Below are positions 1 to 5,450 of a stretch of DNA of 8,882 nucleotides, piece by piece. Positions within the stretch are counted from its first letter, which is position 1. Every line of letters starts with the position of its first letter. The notes under the pieces are model-generated. The model had not been told where the DNA came from. It was given only the letters and a program-made list of their open reading frames with translations, and ran no database searches. Source of the DNA: Thermoplasmata archaeon (GTDB lineage Archaea > Thermoplasmatota > Thermoplasmata > SG8-5 > JAGLSY01). The position numbers and the translations under genes were made by a program. The stretch is taken from contig JAGLQE010000243.1 of the NCBI GenBank assembly GCA_023137005.1, positions 1 through 8,882 on the forward strand. Direction: 5' to 3'.

Positions 1-201
1 CAGTTTTGATAGTTAATCAATATTGCCAGTATTATATTTCATTTCTTTATCTTATTATTTAGTTAGACGTAAATGTCATTTCTAGTACTATATAATATCG
101 TTTTGATTCGTATTAATAAGAACAAGTTCGTATAAATCATAAGATTCCTTTATATCCTAAAGGGCTCATATCGAGAATTAGACCTAAGAGGGGGAACAAA
201 T
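1..201. promoter_or_regulatory. AT-rich upstream region and promoter of the winged-helix gene
   Basis: This stretch is very AT-rich and I see no gene in it. A good archaeal box A (TTTATATC, 149-156) would start transcription near 175-182, leaving a leader of about 20-25 nt that carries a strong Shine-Dalgarno (GAGGGGG, 188-194) seven bases before the ATG at 202. Upstream of box A are two related elements 20 bp apart, beginning TTCGTATTAAT (107-117) and TTCGTATAAAT (127-137). They sit where an activator could bind, but that role is inferred from position alone. Confidence 0.6.
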
Positions 202-561
202 ATGAAACAAGAACAAGAAAATCCAGCTGATGCAGATATGGCTCGTATATTGGGTGATACTTATTCATCCACGATACTGATGGCCACGAACATGAGGTCC
301 AAGACGGCCTTGGAGATATCCCATAAACACGGCATACCTATCGCCGCTTGCTACAGGAGGATCAACTCATTGCTTGCAGAAGGATTCATCGTAAAGGATG
401 AAAGATATCTCACACAGGAAGGTAAAAGAACCTGGAAGTATTTGTCCAATGTACACATGGTCAATATTATGTATGTCGAAGGTAAGATGAGGGTGCGTTG
501 CGAACTGAGAAATGGATATACCAATGATTATGTCAAGGGTGATGACATTGCCGAACTCTGA
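202..561 (+). CDS. Winged helix-turn-helix (ArsR-like) transcriptional regulator
   Basis: This 119-residue cytoplasmic protein is probably a DNA-binding regulator. Residues about 17-60 (ILGDTYSSTILMAT, then an ALEISHKHGIPIAACYRRI helix-turn-helix) look like the archaeal winged-helix family in which the recognition helix reads IPxAxCYRRI. The wing and a LTQEGKRTWKY segment follow at about 61-80. The C-terminal 40 residues (from VHMVNIMYVEG) may form a small dimerisation or sensing strand region. The start is supported by a strong GAGGGGG ribosome-binding site seven bases upstream and by box A at 149-156. The 3' end overlaps the KaiC-like ATPase gene in another frame, so the two proteins are almost certainly translated from one mRNA and probably act in one regulatory pathway. 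Family membership is recognised from motifs; target genes are unknown. Confidence 0.85.
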   Translation: MKQEQENPADADMARILGDTYSSTILMATNMRSKTALEISHKHGIPIAACYRRINSLLAEGFIVKDERYLTQEGKRTWKYLSNVHMVNIMYVEGKMRVRCELRNGYTNDYVKGDDIAEL

Positions 562-1273
562 TAAAGGATTAGAAAGGGTAAGCACAGGGGTCTCTGGACT
601 GGATGAGCTCATCGAGGGAGGATTTCCCAAAGGAAGGACGATCACAGTTACAGGCGGGCCAGGAGTAGGGAAGAGCATACTGGCCATCCATTATATTTAC
701 GAAGCCTGTAAAAGAGGTGAGAAGACCATTCTCCTTGCCACAGAGGAAACCCCCGAAGAAATAAAGGAACAGGCAAGCCAGATAGGCAAGCCCTTTGACA
801 AGTTCGAGGAAGATGAGCTACTAATCATCATCCCAGCACTAAGGGAAAGGATGAAAGAGGTGGAATGGAGAAGAGGCAAGACCTCCCCGACCTTTATTTT
901 CAAGAACCCCATTGAGATCATTGAGACTCAGGATGCGGATAATATAATTATCGACAATCTTGGAGTCTACACGGTCGATGTTTCCATCGGGACCTTCAGG
1001 AATCAAATGGACTATCTGGTCAATACCATCAGGTCAAAGAAGATGACGAGCGTTCTGGTCTGTGATGAGACCGTGGATGAAAGATACAGCCGCGTGGCCC
1101 TGTATTCGGTCCATGGAGCGATAGAACTGTTCAAGAGGGAGAATCCATTCACAGGAAATGTTGAAAGACTCATCAATGTGGTCAAGATGAGAGGCAGTAA
1201 AACCCCCCTGGAATACATCAGATACTCCATCGACCATGAGGGCATCAAGGTACTTGAGACCGCGAAACAATGA
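512..1273 (+). CDS. KaiC/RAD55-family (RecA-like) ATPase
   Basis: Single-domain RecA-fold ATPase of the archaeal KaiC-like group, 253 residues from the first ATG. Visible motifs are the opening STGVSGLDELIEGGFPKG (24-41), Walker A GGPGVGKS (48-55), the adjacent glutamates in ATEETPEE (76-83) that match the catalytic pair of KaiC, a Walker B strand NIIIDNL with Asp148, and the C-terminal VVKMRGSKTPLEY...GIKV signature (223-247). KaiC itself has two such domains; this has one, as in archaeal homologues that bind ATP and work in signalling or motility. The start is uncertain. In-frame ATGs occur at 512, 524, 530 and 542, and a TTG at 548 lies four bases after GGTGAT (538-543), the best Shine-Dalgarno match nearby. 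The domain needs only residues from about 20 on, so the shorter starts are plausible. The gene overlaps the upstream regulator by up to 50 bp. Confidence 0.88.
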   Translation: MDIPMIMSRVMTLPNSDKGLERVSTGVSGLDELIEGGFPKGRTITVTGGPGVGKSILAIHYIYEACKRGEKTILLATEETPEEIKEQASQIGKPFDKFEEDELLIIIPALRERMKEVEWRRGKTSPTFIFKNPIEIIETQDADNIIIDNLGVYTVDVSIGTFRNQMDYLVNTIRSKKMTSVLVCDETVDERYSRVALYSVHGAIELFKRENPFTGNVERLINVVKMRGSKTPLEYIRYSIDHEGIKVLETAKQ

Positions 1274-1344
1274 GGCCTCACCAACCCTCATTCTCACATA
1301 TTATAGTCAGGTTTGATAATCTCCATTGATTACTGGCTCGCCCC

Positions 1345-1352
1345 TATTAATA
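1345..1352 (+). promoter_or_regulatory. Box A promoter of the 75-aa membrane protein
   Basis: TATTAATA is centred about 28 bp before the ATG at 1377, the spacing expected if transcription starts at the start codon (leaderless mRNA). A GAGGTGA (1358-1364) also lies upstream but is 12 bases from the ATG, long for a ribosome-binding site. Confidence 0.45.
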
Positions 1353-1376
1353 CCGAAGAGGTGAATAGAAGCCCCG

Positions 1377-1604
1377 ATGATGGCCTATACAACGAACAGG
1401 ATTTCGCCAAATGCCGCGATGGGGAGTGCTCTTGAGGATATTATTTTGAAAAAGGTGGTACCAGTCTCGATAATCGCCTTTTTTGCCGGCTCCATTCTAT
1501 ATGAGGGAGTGGCGATATACATGATGCCTGCCTTGATAATGGGCTTTGCTTCTGTCATGTTCTTCGCATTGGTATTCTTTGTTCTCAACTCATTCGCGAT
1601 ATGA
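1377..1604 (+). CDS. Small two-span membrane protein
   Basis: This 75-residue protein is not recognised. After a polar N-terminus of about 25 residues it has two hydrophobic segments, roughly residues 27-49 (VVPVSIIAFFAGSILYEG onward) and 51-73 (PALIMGFASVMFFALVFFVL), separated by a very short turn, so it should form a membrane helical hairpin with both ends on the same side. The lysine pair just before the first helix (LKKVV) suggests the N-terminus is cytoplasmic. The reading frame starts with two consecutive ATGs, and a box A at 1345-1352 fits a leaderless transcript, so it is probably transcribed separately from the KaiC-like gene 103 bp upstream. Function is unknown. It may be an accessory of the neighbouring ATPase, but only proximity supports this. 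Confidence 0.65.
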   Translation: MMAYTTNRISPNAAMGSALEDIILKKVVPVSIIAFFAGSILYEGVAIYMMPALIMGFASVMFFALVFFVLNSFAI

Positions 1605-1688
1605 AATGAGGAGAGATTGGAGAAGCAGTCCCAGGCCATGCCAGGCATTCTGATTATCGGTCTCAATAATGGTAGCTGGCTGATATGG

Positions 1689-1696
1689 TTTATATA
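1689..1696 (+). promoter_or_regulatory. Box A promoter of the 139-aa membrane protein
   Basis: TTTATATA is a near-ideal archaeal TATA element centred 28 bp before the ATG at 1721. It decides the start: a longer frame opening at 1685 would include this promoter in its coding sequence, so translation most likely begins at 1721 on a leaderless mRNA. Confidence 0.7.
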
Positions 1697-1720
1697 ATCT
1701 GCATCAAGTATCTTCTTACA

Positions 1721-2140
1721 ATGGAACTAATACCAAGGATCGATGAAAACCCAAGATCCTGCAAAGGAACAAACAGGCCTCAGAGAAGGGGCAAGATACT
1801 ATCCACACTGCTCATGATAATGATCATATCGACCTGGGTGATCACCATTGGTGTCTATGCTGAGGATATCGGGCGATCGACCGATACTGCCAAGATAGGC
1901 TTAGGTGTCCCAATTTCCGAGGTGCAGAACATATCTGAGACAGAAGCTGTTTTGGAAGCCGAGCCAGAATATGAATTTAGTAATGAATCCTCAGATATCA
2001 AAAGCATGGAACAGGCCGAGGAGGATAGGATAAACAGTATCTTGATCTTTGGTTCCACGACCCTTCTCATACTCACCCCTTTCATCATGCAGGCTGGTAA
2101 TCATCTTAATTTTACAAATAGAAGGAAATTGACCTATTAG
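1721..2140 (+). CDS. Two-span membrane protein with an acidic extracytoplasmic loop
   Basis: This 139-residue protein is not recognised. A basic N-terminus (KGTNRPQRRGK, 15-25) precedes a first membrane helix at about 26-46 (ILSTLLMIMIISTWVITIGVYA). Then come about 57 polar residues rich in Glu, Asp and Ser (47-103), a second helix at about 106-124 (SILIFGSTTLLILTPFIM), and a short basic tail (TNRRKLTY). By the positive-inside rule both ends are cytoplasmic and the acidic loop faces outward. The first helix could be read as a signal peptide (VYAED resembles a cleavage site), which would leave a C-terminally anchored outer domain. The start is chosen at 1721 because a strong box A lies at 1689-1696; the frame itself stays open back to 1685. 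No family or function can be assigned. Confidence 0.6.
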   Translation: MELIPRIDENPRSCKGTNRPQRRGKILSTLLMIMIISTWVITIGVYAEDIGRSTDTAKIGLGVPISEVQNISETEAVLEAEPEYEFSNESSDIKSMEQAEEDRINSILIFGSTTLLILTPFIMQAGNHLNFTNRRKLTY

Positions 2141-2175
2141 GATCACAGGTAAGAATATCTATCAATATTAATATA

Positions 2176-2337
2176 TTAAAAGTGAGCTAGCAGGCTGGGG
2201 TCCAAAGGAAGGGAGCATTGCCTTGCCTTGGGATCGAACCACAAGCAAATGCGTCCCAGACACTTGTTAACTACTAGGAGTTCGCACAATAGATCCTCAG
2301 TATAAGGCGCACAGTTACTATCAATTTCTACTGCCAT
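2176..2337 (-). CDS. Possible small Cys-rich protein (leaderless)
   Basis: Candidate 53-residue protein beginning MAVEIDSNCAPYTEDLLCEL, with five cysteines (residues 9, 18, 26, 31, 41) and no membrane segment. The frame stays open further upstream to a GTG at 2388, but a TTATATAA element (2361-2368) is centred 27 bp before the ATG at 2337, exactly the spacing of the leaderless promoters elsewhere in this window, so the short form is preferred. The cysteines could bind a metal, though there is no regular CxxC pair. Codon use (GTA, AGT, TGC, CTA) is unlike the neighbouring genes and I recognise no homologue, so this may be a chance open frame. Confidence 0.3.
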   Translation of the reverse strand: MAVEIDSNCAPYTEDLLCELLVVNKCLGRICLWFDPKARQCSLPLDPSLLAHF

Positions 2338-2360
2338 ACATGTTCTTATCCAGGCATTCC

Positions 2361-2368
2361 TTATATAA
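2361..2368 (-). promoter_or_regulatory. Box A-like element, possible promoter of the small Cys-rich frame
   Basis: TTATATAA is self-complementary, so it could act in either direction. On the minus strand it is centred 27 bp before the ATG at 2337. Confidence 0.35.
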
Positions 2369-2577
2369 TCCAGACCTTTCTCTATCACAACTGATCATAT
2401 CATCAATATAGAGTATCATTAAAAGGGAGAAGAAAGCTGGAACCTGAAAGGAAGAGGAGGAACACTTTTAGAATATTTGAGTACTTTCTTCTCAAATAAC
2501 CAATTGGCCATATGGCTATTAAAGGTGATTTCTCCAGAATCATTATCGAGAGTGATAGTAAACTACCAGGCCATAAT

Positions 2578-2600
2578 GGAACTTGACTCGTTCAAGTTCC
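2578..2600. repeat. Perfect 9-bp inverted repeat with 5-nt loop
   Basis: GGAACTTGA (2578-2586) and TCAAGTTCC (2592-2600) pair without mismatch around the loop CTCGT. No T run follows, so it is not a simple terminator; it may be an operator or one stem of a larger RNA. Confidence 0.6.
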
Positions 2601-2657
2601 TGCTTGTATGATGCTGATGCCAGTTCCTTTATGCCTGTATGTTTACATTTTTGGGGG

Positions 2658-2737
2658 GCCATAAGCCTGACTCGCAGAGATATGACCTCTGCGTTATGAT
2701 GCTAGTACATTGACGGCTTACGGCGGAGTGTTTTTTT
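2658..2737 (+). ncRNA. Candidate small structured RNA ending in a T run
   Basis: An outer stem pairs GCCATAAGCC (2658-2667) with GGCTTACGGC (2715-2724), nine of ten positions matching, the exception being an A:C pair. Inside is a perfect 7-bp stem, CGCAGAG/CTCTGCG (2673-2679 with 2687-2693), with a 7-nt loop, leaving an asymmetric internal loop of 5 nt on the left and 21 nt on the right. Six bases after the outer stem is T7 (2731-2737), as at an archaeal intrinsic terminator. A weak TATA-like CTTTATG lies about 30 bp upstream. The long-stem, pocket and upper-stem layout recalls an H/ACA guide RNA, but I see no ACA after the stem, so the class is left open. It could instead be only a complex terminator. 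Confidence 0.35.
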
Positions 2738-2743
2738 ACTGCT

Positions 2744-2785
2744 GGCCAATTCATTCCAATCCTGAAGGAATGGGCGTTCTTGGCC
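2744..2785. repeat. Nested inverted repeat
   Basis: GGCCAA (2744-2749) pairs with TTGGCC (2780-2785), and within it CATTCC (2752-2757) pairs with GGAATG (2767-2772). It follows directly after the T7 run at 2731-2737 and could be a separate RNA element or a protein-binding site. Confidence 0.45.
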
Positions 2786-2850
2786 TTTGATAGTAAAGAG
2801 ATGTGTGCCTGATGCTATAGAGGGTGAAATTGCGGATATCCCAAAATACA

Positions 2851-2895
2851 TTTAAATATCCGTGTTCCGTATTTGATCATAGATAATATGGAGGA
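2851..2895 (+). promoter_or_regulatory. Promoter and ribosome-binding site of the 63-aa membrane protein
   Basis: Box A TTTAAATAT (2851-2859) predicts a transcript start near 2880. The short leader carries GGAGGA (2890-2895), six bases before the ATG at 2902, so this gene uses a Shine-Dalgarno rather than a leaderless start. Confidence 0.65.
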
Positions 2896-2901
2896 AGAGA
2901 T

Positions 2902-3093
2902 ATGAGAAATCCCAAACTGCATTTCCTTGGAATGATGATGGCGATAATAGGCATCCTGATCGTATCTGGAGGGGTGTATCTAGGTAGTGCGCCGCAGTTC
3001 CATAGTTCACTTTCAGATCAGAGCTCTACCATATTCATCGGGCTGATCCCTCTAATTACAGGGGGGCTGATGTGGCTGTTATATGATGAGTGA
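2902..3093 (+). CDS. Small two-span membrane protein
   Basis: This 63-residue hydrophobic protein is not recognised. Helix one spans about residues 9-28 (LGMMMAIIGILIVSGGVYLG), a polar loop of about 15 residues follows (SAPQFHSSLSDQSST), and helix two covers about 44-60 (IFIGLIPLITGGLMWLL), ending in a short acidic tail (YDE). The basic N-terminus (MRNPK) suggests an in-in topology. It has a good box A and a GGAGGA ribosome-binding site, which makes it a likely real gene despite its size. It is transcribed alone and converges with the HAD hydrolase gene, with only 20 bp between the two stop codons, so their transcripts probably overlap at the 3' ends. Function is unknown. Confidence 0.7.
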   Translation: MRNPKLHFLGMMMAIIGILIVSGGVYLGSAPQFHSSLSDQSSTIFIGLIPLITGGLMWLLYDE

Positions 3094-3113
3094 TGTTTTG
3101 AAAATATCTGATC

Positions 3114-3800
3114 TTACAACATATCCAGCAGATCTTTCAGATCCCTCACGAAGACCACGTCCTTCTCCGATGGCTTTCCCTTGGGCAAATAGAGAATCGG
3201 CCTCATACCTACCTTTCCAGAGCCCTGATAATCGTTCCTGTAACTGTCACCCACGAACATCACTTCTTCTGGCTGGAGCCCGAGCATCTCAAGGGCGAGC
3301 TTGAAAGGGCGGGGATTGGGCTTGGCAAAGCCCGTGGTATTGCATCCGATCACGAGGTCGAAGTCATCGGGCTGGATGGGCAGACCTGTGAACACTCTAT
3401 TCACCTCGTCCCTGAAGCCATTGGTTATTATTCCGGTCTTGATGCCCCTGGCCTTCAATTCATTCACCGTCCTTTCCACATTGGGCAAAAGGTAAATATG
3501 TAGTACCTCGAACCATCTGTCATAGATGAATTTTCCCAGATCTGGCTCAGGGTTTTTGAGATCTAAATATTCGATCACATCATTATTGTATTGGATATAG
3601 AAATCCTCGGATGATATGCCGACTCTGTCACCGACCTCGACATCCGGGGCAGGTTCGTTTTGAACATTGTCCAGTGCGTTTTTTATGATATCATGGGGAA
3701 CATCATGACCTTTTTCTCGAAGTATCCGGGAAAACGTCCCTTCGGTGGTCCGGCTGTCCACCAGCGTGTTTCCCATGTCGAACAGAACAGCTTTGATCAT
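3114..3800 (-). CDS. HAD-superfamily hydrolase
   Basis: Cytoplasmic HAD-fold enzyme of 228 residues, probably a phosphatase on a small phosphorylated metabolite; the substrate cannot be told from the sequence. Motif I is FDMGNTL with nucleophile Asp8, motif II is IITNG with Thr126, motif III is Lys160 in GFAKPNPRPF, and motif IV is VGDSYRND with Asp185 and Asp190. A helical cap lies between motifs I and II (about 17-100), as in subclass I HADs. The second Asp of the usual DxD motif is Gly10, seen in other DxGxT members and leaving the general acid unclear. The ATG at 3800 begins motif I directly and has AAAGGGAG nine bases upstream. A longer frame to 3920 would run into the 3' end of the upstream gene and adds nothing HAD-like. 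It lies 61 bp after the dUTPase-like gene, probably in one operon. Confidence 0.85.
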   Translation of the reverse strand: MIKAVLFDMGNTLVDSRTTEGTFSRILREKGHDVPHDIIKNALDNVQNEPAPDVEVGDRVGISSEDFYIQYNNDVIEYLDLKNPEPDLGKFIYDRWFEVLHIYLLPNVERTVNELKARGIKTGIITNGFRDEVNRVFTGLPIQPDDFDLVIGCNTTGFAKPNPRPFKLALEMLGLQPEEVMFVGDSYRNDYQGSGKVGMRPILYLPKGKPSEKDVVFVRDLKDLLDML

Positions 3801-3809
3801 TTTCTCAAA

Positions 3810-3835
3810 CTCCCTTTCGATCTCCCTTTTCGATC
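3810..3835. repeat. Short imperfect tandem repeat before the HAD gene
   Basis: On the minus strand, AGATCGAAAAGGGAG is followed directly by ATCGAAAGGGAG, two copies differing by one A. The second copy supplies the probable ribosome-binding site of the HAD gene, and the first duplicates it further upstream. Confidence 0.5.
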
Positions 3836-3861
3836 TACACCATTTACCAATTATTCGGTAC

Positions 3862-4344
3862 CTACTCATTGCCCAAATTGATACCTCTCTGGCCCTGGTA
3901 GTTCCCCGAGCGCTCGGCATATTGTTTATCAGAAGCAGTGTCCAGCCATTCGAACACTATCTGGCAGAATCTATCTCCTATAGGTATCACAACTTCCCTA
4001 TCCGATGAATTGAAGGCCGATAGGGTGAGGGTTCCTTCAAAACCAGCATCCACCTTGCCGAATGAAGATAGAACTCCCCTTCTGGCCCAGGTGGTCCTTA
4101 TCCACAGCTGGCTAGTTATACGGGGCCCGAATCTCAAATACTCCTTGGTGCTGGCCGCGAACCAGGTCATTGGCGGGATGATCACCTCTCCTTCAGTGAA
4201 TGTCTCTCCATCTCGACCCACCTTGATATCCAATATGGACATGTCATAGCCATTGGGTGTGAGGTTCTTCTCCACAAAATCATCGATGCCCAGCTCCCCA
4301 TCTTTCATGGCCTGGAGAATTCCCTTGTCAGATAATACCGTCAT
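3862..4344 (-). CDS. dCTP deaminase/dUTPase family protein, probably dUTPase-like
   Basis: This 160-residue protein belongs to the trimeric dCTP deaminase/dUTPase superfamily, which controls dUTP and dCTP pools. It has the deaminase-type N-terminus (LSDKGI, 4-9), NGYDMSI (31-37), RTTWARRG (83-90, the RSSLARxG nucleotide-phosphate motif), VDAGFEG (98-104), GDRFCQIVFEWL (123-134) and a C-terminal YAERSGNYQGQRGI (142-155) that in the family closes over the bound nucleotide. In dCTP deaminases the strand after DxGxxG reads xxxLExxN, with a catalytic Glu; here it is TLTLSAFN, with Ser109 at that position. This resembles the dUTPase strand ISVWN, while Asp99 is kept. I therefore infer dUTP hydrolysis rather than dCTP deamination. 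A box A centred 26 bp upstream indicates a leaderless start at 4344. RaSEA is 52 bp upstream and the HAD gene follows. Confidence 0.85.
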   Translation of the reverse strand: MTVLSDKGILQAMKDGELGIDDFVEKNLTPNGYDMSILDIKVGRDGETFTEGEVIIPPMTWFAASTKEYLRFGPRITSQLWIRTTWARRGVLSSFGKVDAGFEGTLTLSAFNSSDREVVIPIGDRFCQIVFEWLDTASDKQYAERSGNYQGQRGINLGNE

Positions 4345-4365
4345 GAGGAACGGAATGCGGCATTG

Positions 4366-4373
4366 ATTAAAAA
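4366..4373 (-). promoter_or_regulatory. Box A promoter of the dUTPase-like gene
   Basis: On the minus strand TTTTTAAT is centred about 26 bp before the ATG at 4344, fitting a leaderless transcript. The gene can therefore be expressed apart from RaSEA even though they are close and codirectional. Confidence 0.5.
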
Positions 4374-4396
4374 CCTTACAATGAGAGAGATCGAGG

Positions 4397-5404
4397 TCAC
4401 CATTCTCCGATCAGCCTGTCCAGGTCGGCCGTCGTACCCATCATTTCCTGAAAATCCAAAGTATCCATCCATTGGGCCTTGCACGTGCATGAGAACTCCA
4501 GGAGTGAAGGATCCTGGTTGAGGTAGAAATTGTCGATGGCCTCTAGAAACCTCTTATTGCACTGGGGGCAATTGTGCACTCCTCGACGGCTGCCTCCTCC
4601 AGATGGCGATGATACGAGTCGCGAGGTGGTCTCGACCTTCGCTCTCTTCAATACCTCGGCCAGGCTCCACAGCCAGGGAGGGCGATAAAGTCCCTTTCGC
4701 CACAGCCTTTCAACAGTCGTGTTCCTCTGGACATTGATCGGGTTAATGGATATGATATCTGAATATTCATCGGCAAGTATTGCGCTTTCAACCGCATCCT
4801 CGATGGCTTCCTTCTCGGTGAGATAGGGTGGTTTTAGAAGAATGTAGGTTCTGACAAGAACTCCCCTATCCTTCAGGATGGTGGCCGCTCTCTTGAAATT
4901 ATCAAATGAAAAGCCCTTATTGACACATTTCTTCCTGATATCGTCATTGGCGCTTTCCAGGCCAATAGCGACCTCCAAGCTTCCCACATGCTCCAAAGCC
5001 CGGTCAATGGCCTCGGCCTTGATGAACTCGGGTCTTGATTCCACCAATACATGACGCTGGCCGTCTCCCCCGGCCATGATCAGGATCTTATCACGGGTGT
5101 CATCCGACATCTCACGGTTGTCGAAGAAGCTGCCGGAATTGTAGATCTTGATGTATTCTTCAGATTCGTGAAAGTCCATGACAACATTGAACTGAGCCAG
5201 CATATCATCATCAGTTATGCTCTGAATGGTATCGCATGAATAACCACACATCAGGCACCCGGATCTCGCGGCCCAGTAGCATCCCCTTCCCCTGAGTATG
5301 GCCACCAGGGAGTCCATCACCTCTCCATTGAGGATCTCCTTCTCACGCCACATGGTGACTGGCTTTGTCTTGCTGGGAACCTTACCTTTCATCGGGCTCA
5401 TCAT
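4397..5404 (-). CDS. raSEA: Archaeosine biosynthesis radical SAM protein RaSEA
   Basis: Radical SAM enzyme of the archaeosine pathway, which makes the G+ base at position 15 of archaeal tRNA. In characterised archaea RaSEA works with ArcS, converting the lysine-preQ0 adduct on tRNA to archaeosine. Recognition rests on the N-terminal cluster region RGRGCYWAARSGCLMCGY, whose three cysteines (42, 50, 53, counted from the ATG at 5404) would hold the 4Fe-4S cluster, followed by a radical SAM TIM-barrel with IKIYNSGSFFD, LVESRPEF and AIGLESANDDIR. A C-terminal Cys set (CPQC at 279-282, CTC at 306-308) may bind zinc. Length, 335 residues, fits the family. The start is ambiguous among TTG 5410, ATG 5404, ATG 5401 and ATG 5392; the last lies about 29 bp from a box A and would be leaderless. 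No tgt or arcS gene is in the window. Confidence 0.87.
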   Translation of the reverse strand: MMSPMKGKVPSKTKPVTMWREKEILNGEVMDSLVAILRGRGCYWAARSGCLMCGYSCDTIQSITDDDMLAQFNVVMDFHESEEYIKIYNSGSFFDNREMSDDTRDKILIMAGGDGQRHVLVESRPEFIKAEAIDRALEHVGSLEVAIGLESANDDIRKKCVNKGFSFDNFKRAATILKDRGVLVRTYILLKPPYLTEKEAIEDAVESAILADEYSDIISINPINVQRNTTVERLWRKGLYRPPWLWSLAEVLKRAKVETTSRLVSSPSGGGSRRGVHNCPQCNKRFLEAIDNFYLNQDPSLLEFSCTCKAQWMDTLDFQEMMGTTADLDRLIGEW

Positions 5405-5418
5405 GGTCAACTCGGTAT

Positions 5419-5450
5419 TTATTAAATATGCCTCTGGGCGTATTTAATAA
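5419..5450. promoter_or_regulatory. Palindromic promoter/operator upstream of RaSEA
   Basis: TTATTAAATATGCC (5419-5432) and GGCGTATTTAATAA (5437-5450) form a 14-bp inverted repeat around TCTG, with a single T:G position. Each arm contains a box A-like TATTTAATA, one facing RaSEA on the minus strand and one facing the plus strand, so the same palindrome could serve as a bidirectional promoter or as an operator covering the RaSEA box A. No gene starts in the plus direction in the next 1.4 kb. Confidence 0.6.

Larger units (their letters stand above)
2474..2785. other. Hairpin-rich non-coding region, candidate structured RNA
   Basis: No convincing gene lies between 2389 and 2901; the longest plus-strand frame with an ATG that I checked (2512) is only 24 codons. 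The stretch is dense in perfect inverted repeats: TATTTGAG/CTCAAATA (2474-2481 with 2491-2498), overlapping palindromes CCAATTGG and GCCATATGGC (2500-2516), GGAACTTGA/TCAAGTTCC (2578-2600), a branched element at 2658-2724, a T7 run (2731-2737), and a nested hairpin at 2744-2785. This suggests transcribed structured RNA. It does not match the archaeal SRP RNA, RNase P RNA or C/D-box patterns I know. Strand is not established, though the T7 run favours plus. Confidence 0.4.

Noticed and set aside
2196..2310. Possible tRNA on the minus strand, suggested by GGTTCGATCCC (about 2229-2239)
   Set aside because: The T arm would contain a mismatch and no acceptor stem, D arm and anticodon arm of normal length could be assembled around it. 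Most likely coincidence, or at best a decayed fragment.
2512..2586. 24-codon ATG frame in the structured intergenic region
   Set aside because: Too short, without a Shine-Dalgarno or correctly spaced promoter, and its start lies inside a palindrome.
2600..2720. C/D-box guide RNA, from ATGATGC and CTGA matches
   Set aside because: The C-box-like copies end in C instead of the needed A and no matching C/D pair lies at guide RNA spacing with a terminal stem.
3801..3920. N-terminal 40-residue extension of the HAD hydrolase
   Set aside because: It would overlap the end of the dUTPase-like gene, is rich in Arg and unlike HAD N-termini, and the ATG at 3800 begins motif I with a ribosome-binding site.
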